From the NCBI GenBank assembly GCA_036244855.1, contig BQKZ01006811.1:18206-35182 (forward strand): DNA of 16,977 bases, written 5' to 3'. The translations under genes were made by a program, and so were the position numbers. Below are positions 13,801 through 16,977 of the stretch, one piece after another. The notes below the pieces were generated by a model that saw only the letters and a program-made list of their open reading frames with translations, was not told where the DNA came from and ran no database searches. The first letter of the stretch is position 1, and each line of letters starts with the position of its first letter. The DNA is from Temnopleurus reevesii. Its lineage: Eukaryota; Echinodermata; Echinoidea; Temnopleuroida; Temnopleuridae.

Positions 13801-16691
13801 TTATTAAAAAGGAGCCAAAAACCTCATAGAAGAACATATTGATACCACCATTTTCTGAACAAGTTCAGTTTACTGGGATGCTTTATCGTTCAAAATATCT
13901 GTTTATAAGGTATTTTAAATGATTTTTTTCAATATAGGCTTAATGGAATCTATGAGTTCAGGTATGTAGTATATCTGGGCAATTCTATGAAAGTGTTATG
14001 CTTCTTACACCAAATGCTTGACAACCATTCATTGAAATTCATTGAAACTCAATACGCATGAAAAAGACAGTATATGTCACAAACTTATCAAGTTTCAATG
14101 AATTTGAATAATGACAAGAATATAGAATTTATATGGCACAAAATCATCCACTTTTGAAAAAAAATATTCAAGACGCAACTATTATGTGAAAAACTATGGT
14201 AAATGAAGAGCTGTCAAAAATTGGCGTAAAAGACAGGACACTTTCATGGAACTGCCCATATCTGCTTTAGGAAATTAGTTTATAACTAATGAGAAGTGGG
14301 AAGACAGTTTTTATGACCTACCTCTTGGTACAAACATGTTGTCACGGAGATGGCGTAGTTCATTACATAGCTCTATCATGTTGTCTGACATACTCTTAGG
14401 AGACTGGCAATGGTGACCTCTCAACTTCTGACCTATGTACCTCTGGAGCATGACCTCAGAGTCTGTCTCACATATCATTCGCAGCATCTGAACATAAGGG
14501 AAAAACAATTAAAATAATTTCATAAGTGTCTTGTGGTTTGTATATACATGTATAAGGTATAAACAACATTTCCCATTTTTGTTAAACCATGCTTTCGTTG
14601 ACTTTATTTGATGAAATGAAATATTGTTATGTTTTACATATTTGTGGATGATTTGAAATAATTGTGACCATTTTCATAGTTATCTTGTTAAAATTGTTTT
14701 CTGAAAAATATAAAGAGCAAACACATACTAAATTTATGATTCATTTAAAATCAAAATATGTGTTACATATTTATGGATGATGATATTAAATAATTCTGAA
14801 CATTTTCATAGCTTTCTTGGTAGGATTATTTTCTTAAGAAAATGAAGATTACAAATATTCCAAATTTCTCATTATGGAGGTTTAGATTTCATTCGGTACA
14901 GTCACAGTCAACCGGAAGCAGTGCGTCACAGTTTTGTGTGACTGCTTATTGTTATGTGCGCAACTAGCTGTGACGCAACAATGAGTAGATGCGCAAAACT
15001 ATGACATACTACTTCTCATTGACATGCCCTTTGTCACAGTTGTCTGAAATAAAAAAACACCATATTCGCAGCCCCACAAGAACGGATTCCATGGTTACAA
15101 AAGCTGGTTTGAAAATGATAGGCACTTTCTAGCGGTTTGGTGAATAATACAAAAGGCCGTTTCAGGTGGGTCAGTTGCTAAAGGGTTAATGATAAATCTT
15201 ACTTTGAATGCAATGAAGGGTTTGAGTAGCACATAGAGAGGTGTCTTCACCGAGGTCAAAAAGTCAAGAAAACTCCACAAAGCAACTCCTCCTACATAAT
15301 GCAGAATTTGAAAAATGGATTAAAGGGTGAAAACAAAATTTTAATATTTTTCAAAACATTCAATTATCCCTGTCAGTGTTCAATCATTGCAAAACATTTC
15401 CTAATTCATGACCAATATGTATACATTATATGATATATCTACACTAGCAGATAAACCACTACAGTGTATGCTTTCAAAAAGTTTTGGAGGACATTAATAT
15501 GCACAAAAATTAATCAGAAGAGCTATACTTCATGGATTAAACTTCACTAGAAAAATAAGCAACCATATTTGAACAGCTTTGTAAAATTGGTTCCTGCACT
15601 GGCTAATATTGATGTCTACATTGACATGTCATTTTTAATTATTGGAAATTAGTTGTCTTAGAATTAGTAACAAAACAAATTAAAAGTAAGATAATTCAAG
15701 GCTCCCTGTTCAATGTCTTAATGGTAACAAGAACATTCAGAAACAAATCAATTTGCACAGCTCTGAATATGAGAGCATTTGAATAAGGTGTTTACCCATC
15801 ATATGGGATCCCAATTCTTTGACAACAGTTGCTATGCGATGCCACTCTCTGGCTAGTTGTGGCTGGAAACACACCAACATGATCTTCAAACCTGTGGAGA
15901 GAAGAAAAAAACATATTGCAAGTCTAAACATTTCTTCAGAATTTTGAAAGAAATTTTAGATAAAAGCTGAAATTCTTAAACTTAGATATAATCATTATAA
16001 ATAGATCAAAACATAAAGTCTGATATTCTTGCAATTGTAAGATTTCTTGATAATATAGACTTGCTTGATTTCTCATTTTGCAGAACATAATTTACAATAC
16101 CAAGTCTCACATAACTAACTAACCATTCATTTAACGACACAAACTTATCAAAATCTCATAATTATACAGATTTAAGCTTTATTCTTTCTATTTGCAGAAC
16201 ACTTTCTATTTATAAAACACAATATGTTCTATATCCATAAAATTAAGTGTGTCATGAGACAATAGATCCATACATCATATATTGAGCAATGCGAATATAA
16301 CAATCGCAAGCTGATTCCGGTTTCAATAACATTACAAAGGACCATTCAATTGGCGTTTGACTTAACTCAATGGAAATAGATTGCATCGTTTTATACTTTA
16401 ATAATCTGAGACATTAAAACAATTGTAATGACAGAAGATTCTTGTATAATTAATTTTTTCTAGTAAACTAACCGAGATATCCAGCCTCATAGAGTGAATC
16501 TGGCACAGTTCCTGTAGAGTCTCTGTACGAAGCACTGGTGTGGCTTGGAAGATCTGTCATGGAGGAATAGTTGTGTTTGGGAACCCCGCTGCCTCCTCCT
16601 GCTGGGCGGGGCTGCTTCTGAGGGGGTAGCAGGGCGTTCAGGATCATCGTCAGGGCAAAGGAGATGTCAGAAGGCCGGATCTTAGGTGAAT
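7579..16691 (-). CDS. UNC80: UNC80-like NALCN channel-complex scaffold, C-terminal eight coding exons
   Basis: Composite minus-strand gene, joined in transcript order: 16691-16473, 15891-15796, 15291-15203, 14487-14322, 12212-12105, 10837-10555, 9943-9732, 7832-7579. Every junction has AG..GT introns and consistent phase (1,1,0,1,1,2,1), giving about 474 residues; the 5' part of the gene lies beyond the right edge. UNC80 is a very large protein built of HEAT/armadillo-type helices that, with UNC79, holds the NALCN sodium-leak channel at the neuronal plasma membrane. The features that suggest it are the helical, well-conserved-looking blocks in exons A-D (R-P-S-D-I-S; Y-E-A-G-Y-L-G-L-K-I-M-L-V-C-F-Q; E-W-H-R-I-A; A-L-W-S-F-L-D-F; T-P-L-Y-V-L-L-K-P-F-I). 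This is family recognition from memory, not a search. The tail (exons F-H) is disordered: basic Arg/Ser, then acidic, ending in D-T-H-V. Another giant helical-repeat scaffold is the main alternative. Confidence 0.68.
8788..9116. mobile_element. foldback insertion inside the minisatellite
   Basis: The array breaks in mid-unit after GTTCAGAT at 8787 and resumes with AATCAGACAATG near 9117. Between them are inverted repeats: TTTTCACGAGGTGACGGGAG (8901-8920) pairs with a right arm near 9068-9088 whose reverse complement reads TTTTCACGAAGTAAAGGGAG. Outer parts also pair loosely (TTTCATATAGCTGCTC with TTTATAATGCTGTTC in reverse complement). The TTTCATA..GCTG end is shared with the element at about 10150-10297. 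Ends are not exact; it may be two nested elements. Confidence 0.55.
9372..9575. mobile_element. foldback MITE, ~204 bp, inserted in the minisatellite
   Basis: The left end GCCAGAATTCACAAAAGTTG, followed by TTTAT, matches the reverse complement of the right end (GCCAAGATTCACAAAGGTGG, then TTTAT). Removing it restores a normal array spacing: the cores at 9256 and 9587 are 331 bp apart, and 331 minus 204 is 127. This fixes the insertion as younger than the array. The interior (CTAAACCTGGTTTTAACC) is also palindromic. No coding capacity. Confidence 0.75.
9642..9642. other. single N marking an assembly gap
   Basis: An isolated N stands directly before a SINE tail that lacks its head and body. As at 6434, the single N is probably a closed or collapsed gap, so real sequence may be missing here. 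Confidence 0.75.
9643..9715 (+). mobile_element. SINE 3' tail, truncated at an N
   Basis: GAGCACTCGGCAGAGTGGAT, then ACATGCTCTATATAAATTGC and an ATT-rich end, matches the tail of the SINE at 1527-1785. The 5' part is absent because the sequence breaks at the N. The tail ends only about 15 bp from the exon G donor site. Confidence 0.72.
9732..9943 (-). CDS. UNC80: UNC80-like exon G
   Basis: Acceptor CAG at 9944-9946, donor A|GTGAGT at 9731. The first base completes the Ser codon begun in exon F; 70 codons follow and one base is left over. The peptide starts basic (R-S-T-S-Q-R-R-H-P-T-R-G-R), passes through a proline-rich piece (P-A-P-V-P-L-K-G-V-V-I-P-G) and ends charged (M-A-T-D-E-K-E-E-K-T-D-T-K-E-N-R-D). 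This looks disordered. The plus-strand frame 9679-10038 and the minus frame 9712-10053 are the shadow and the unspliced extension of this exon. Confidence 0.75.
10140..10300. mobile_element. MITE-like repeat with TTTCATAAAGCTG ends
   Basis: Intron F-G. CCTGTTTCATAAAGCTGTTTG near 10150 matches the reverse complement of the stretch ending near 10297 (CTGTATCATAAAGCTATTTG). Ends of this kind (TTTCATAAAGCTGTT) are widely repeated in marine invertebrate genomes, from general knowledge. A relative lies at 8788-9116. Exact boundaries and target duplication were not resolved. Confidence 0.55.
10555..10837 (-). CDS. UNC80: UNC80-like exon F, Arg/Ser-rich
   Basis: Acceptor TAG at 10838-10840, donor AG|GTATGC at 10554. 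Two bases complete Ala, 93 codons follow, two bases are left over. The exon opens with T-I-T-S-R-R-S-S-S-R-Q-S-S-R-R-S-S-R-R-S, an RS-repeat run carrying several R-R-x-S/T sites of the kind basophilic kinases use. It continues through a polar part with S-R-I-S-R-S-N-S-Q-Y-N-R-R-S-L-R, then an acidic Glu/Ala run (A-E-A-D-A-E-A-E-A-E-D), and ends basic (F-T-R-R-Q-N-T-K-R-I-R). This region should be disordered. GC content is far above the flanks. The frame at 10529-10744 (-) is another frame of this exon. Confidence 0.78.
10919..10990 (+). repeat. SINE-like tail and (ATT)n microsatellite
   Basis: TGCGCTTTCAGACACCTGTA, then GAAGTGCCTTATAAATGTAA, resembles the 3' end of a short retroposon ('GCGCTT..TATAAAT'). 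It runs into an uninterrupted ATT repeat at 10967-10989. Such microsatellites commonly grow from SINE tails. Confidence 0.6.
11461..11691. mobile_element. foldback element, ~230 bp, GCGGGTTTACT ends
   Basis: GCGGGTTTACTTATATATTC at 11462 pairs with the right end at 11681-11690 and inward, whose reverse complement reads GCGGGTTTACTAATACATGT. The interior is non-coding; the 73-codon plus-strand frame spanning it (11399-11620) is a by-product. Flanks are similar (ATCAATA and TTCAATA) but do not give a clean target duplication. Confidence 0.6.
12105..12212 (-). CDS. UNC80: UNC80-like exon E
   Basis: Acceptor CAG at 12213-12215, donor G|GTCTGT at 12104. Two bases complete Asp, 35 codons follow, one base is left over. 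Peptide: E-L-V-A-L-A-G-E-R-V-E-S-V-E-G, then M-Q-V-M-S-P-F-Q-Q-R-S-S-I-I-S-R-L-T-R-K. The first part could be a helix; the end becomes basic and leads into the Arg/Ser tail. It is the shortest evidence block of the gene after exons B and C, supported by splice sites and matching phase on both sides. Confidence 0.7.
12257..12350. repeat. 47-bp tandem duplication
   Basis: Unit 1 (12257-12303) and unit 2 (12304-12350) both start TTTTACAT, share TTCATGCATG.C near their centres, and end TGTGTGTT.AGG / TGTGTTTCAGG. They differ at several positions, so the event is not recent. Confidence 0.75.
12404..13080. repeat. CA-rich tract and degenerate ~80-bp A-rich tandem array
   Basis: CACACACACAGACAGACAAG near 12406 leads into a long purine-poor-T tract. 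The motif CATGCAAAAACAAA and variants recur near 12680, 12758, 12844 and 12997, and AAGGATT../GAGGATGG.AGAA blocks recur between them, suggesting a unit of about 78-86 bp. In the transcript this is a T/G-rich, T-rich strand. No function assigned. Confidence 0.5.
13081..13970. other. plain AT-rich intronic DNA
   Basis: Nothing supported on either strand. The only repeat is a short TCTAA run (GATCTAATCTAATCTAACTT) near 13758. Confidence 0.4.
13976..14257. mobile_element. foldback MITE, 282 bp, ATATC flanks
   Basis: The left end TGGGCAATTCTATGAAAGTG matches the reverse complement of the right end TGGGCAGTTCCATGAAAGTG. Inner segments also pair (TTCATTGAAA.TCATTGAAACT with GTTTCAATGAATTTGAA). ATATC occurs immediately outside both ends (13971-13975 and 14258-14262), a possible 5-bp target duplication. 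The element ends 60 bp from exon D's donor. Confidence 0.7.
14322..14487 (-). CDS. UNC80: UNC80-like exon D
   Basis: Acceptor CAG at 14488-14490, donor G|GTAGGT at 14321. It begins in phase 0, has 55 codons and one base left over. Peptide blocks: M-L-R-M-I-C-E-T-D-S-E-V-M-L-Q-R-Y-I-G-Q-K-L-R-G, then K-S-M-S-D-N-M-I-E-L-C-N-E-L-R-H-L-R-D-N-M. These look like two amphipathic helices joined by a polar loop, as expected for a helical-repeat scaffold near its C-terminal end. The open frame extends a few codons into intron on both sides, which is unspliced extension. Confidence 0.75.
14488..15202 (-). other. intron C-D with a decayed tandem duplication
   Basis: Contains a degenerate direct duplication with a ~129-bp period: ACATATTTGTGGATGATTTG at 14636 and ACATATTTATGGATGATGAT at 14765, each followed by ATAATT.TGA.CATTTTCATA and TTTTCT.A. 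It also has a GC-richer patch at about 14899-15040 with mixed direct and inverted repeats (GTCACAGTTTTG, CAAAACTATGAC, TGCGCAACTAGCTGTGAC, TGCGCAAAACTATGAC). Confidence 0.65.
15203..15291 (-). CDS. UNC80: UNC80-like exon C
   Basis: Acceptor TAG at 15292-15294, donor AAA|GTAAGA at 15202. Two bases complete Gly and 29 codons end in phase 0: G-V-A-L-W-S-F-L-D-F-L-T-S-V-K-T-P-L-Y-V, then L-L-K-P-F-I-A-F-K. The A-L-W-x-F-L-D-F...T-P-L-Y...L-x-P-F-I pattern is the block that most suggests UNC80. The acceptor reads TAG-GAG, so a second AG three bases on could drop one Gly. Confidence 0.8.
15796..15891 (-). CDS. UNC80: UNC80-like exon B
   Basis: Acceptor CAG at 15892-15894, donor G|GTAAAC at 15795. 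Two bases complete Gly and 31 codons follow with one base left over: L-K-I-M-L-V-C-F-Q-P-Q-L-A-R-E-W-H-R-I-A, then T-V-V-K-E-L-G-S-H-M-M. This reads as two packed helices (hydrophobic K-I-M-L-V-C-F, then E-W-x-R-I-A-x-x-V-K-E-L-G). It continues directly into exon C. Confidence 0.8.
16473..16691 (-). CDS. UNC80: UNC80-like exon A, first in window
   Basis: Acceptor CAG at 16692-16694 (tatatacag), donor G|GTTAGT at 16472. Two bases complete a codon started in an exon beyond the window, 72 codons follow, one base is left over. Peptide: S-P-K-I-R-P-S-D-I-S-F-A-L-T-M-I-L-N-A-L, a helix; a flexible loop P-P-Q-K-Q-P-R-P-A-G-G-G-S-G-V-P-K; then S-S-M-T-D-L-P-S-H-T-S-A-S-Y-R-D-S-T-G-T and V-P-D-S-L-Y-E-A-G-Y-L entering exon B's helix. 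The Gly-rich, Ser/Thr-rich loop interrupts the helical repeats. Confidence 0.8.
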
Positions 16692-16977
16692 CTGTATATG
16701 ATAATGAGAACGGTTCATCATTAATCCTAAGAAATGGATATAACTCAGTAAGCTATCACATCAGGAGTACAAAAAGAGTCCAAATTAGCAGCAAGTCGTT
16801 AATTCTTTTGTGGAAAATTTTGTACATAAATGTGATTATCGACATGATGGTTTCCTGCTACAAGTTCCACAAAAGTAAGTTCATGAACCAAAAAATTATG
16901 ATTTAGTCTTTTTACATTCTGAGAATTACAGTTTTAATCAATCAAATAAGATTGAGATAGATGCAGTCATTGACCAA
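16692..16977 (-). other. intron upstream of exon A
   Basis: AT-rich, with no exon found up to the window edge. The plus-strand frame at 16664-16906 overlaps exon A on the opposite strand and is not a gene. Confidence 0.55.

Larger units (their letters stand above)
12213..14321 (-). other. intron D-E, repeat-rich
   Basis: At 2.1 kb this is the longest intron in the window. From its 3' end it carries a 47-bp tandem pair, a CA-rich tract, an A-rich degenerate tandem array, about 0.9 kb of plain AT-rich sequence (13080-13970), and a foldback element next to exon D. The minus-strand frames at 12134-12836 (C/F/L/V-rich) are translations of these repeats. Confidence 0.7.

Overview
This window looks like animal nuclear DNA, most likely an echinoderm (sea urchin-like) or another marine invertebrate deuterostome. 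It is AT-rich, has short exons separated by introns of about 0.5-2.1 kb, and is full of small foldback (MITE-like) elements. It also carries a tRNA-headed SINE whose 3' tail (GAGCACTC..CAGAGTG..ATAAATTGCAT plus ATT repeats) I associate with such genomes. The species guess is inference; no search was possible.

Two genes converge tail to tail. On the plus strand, 481-661 is the last coding exon of a gene that enters from the left; it encodes 59 residues ending in one hydrophobic membrane segment. On the minus strand, 7579-16691 holds the last eight coding exons of a large gene that enters from the right. All seven exon junctions agree in phase, the splice sites are canonical, and together they encode about 474 residues. 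The conserved first half (exons A-D) fits the C-terminal part of UNC80, the HEAT/armadillo-type scaffold of the NALCN sodium-leak channel. The second half is low-complexity: an Arg/Ser-rich stretch, an acidic stretch, and an end (D-T-H-V) that reads as a class I PDZ ligand.

Layout: 1-480, end of an intron of the left gene, starting in a C20 run; 481-661, its exon; 662-6340, intergenic/3' UTR with at least four foldback elements and a SINE; 6338-6530, a perfect 96-bp duplication around a single N, probably an assembly join; 6610-7579, decayed downstream copies of the 3' half of the UNC80-like terminal exon, split by another repeat; 7579-7832, that exon; 7833-9731, intron with a purine-rich ~127-bp minisatellite built around the palindrome GATCTACTGTAGATC and broken by two foldback insertions; 9732-16691, the remaining exons and introns, with more foldback elements and degenerate tandem repeats; 16692-16977, intron.

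The most interesting item is the terminal-exon duplication. Two copies downstream of the stop still read K-D-G-x-G...T-I-S-T-E-D in one frame and end at the same TAG. One keeps D-T-H-V and has a phase-matched, though weak, AG. This could be an alternative C-terminus, a readthrough extension, or simply recent decay. No bacterial, phage, CRISPR or viral system was found.
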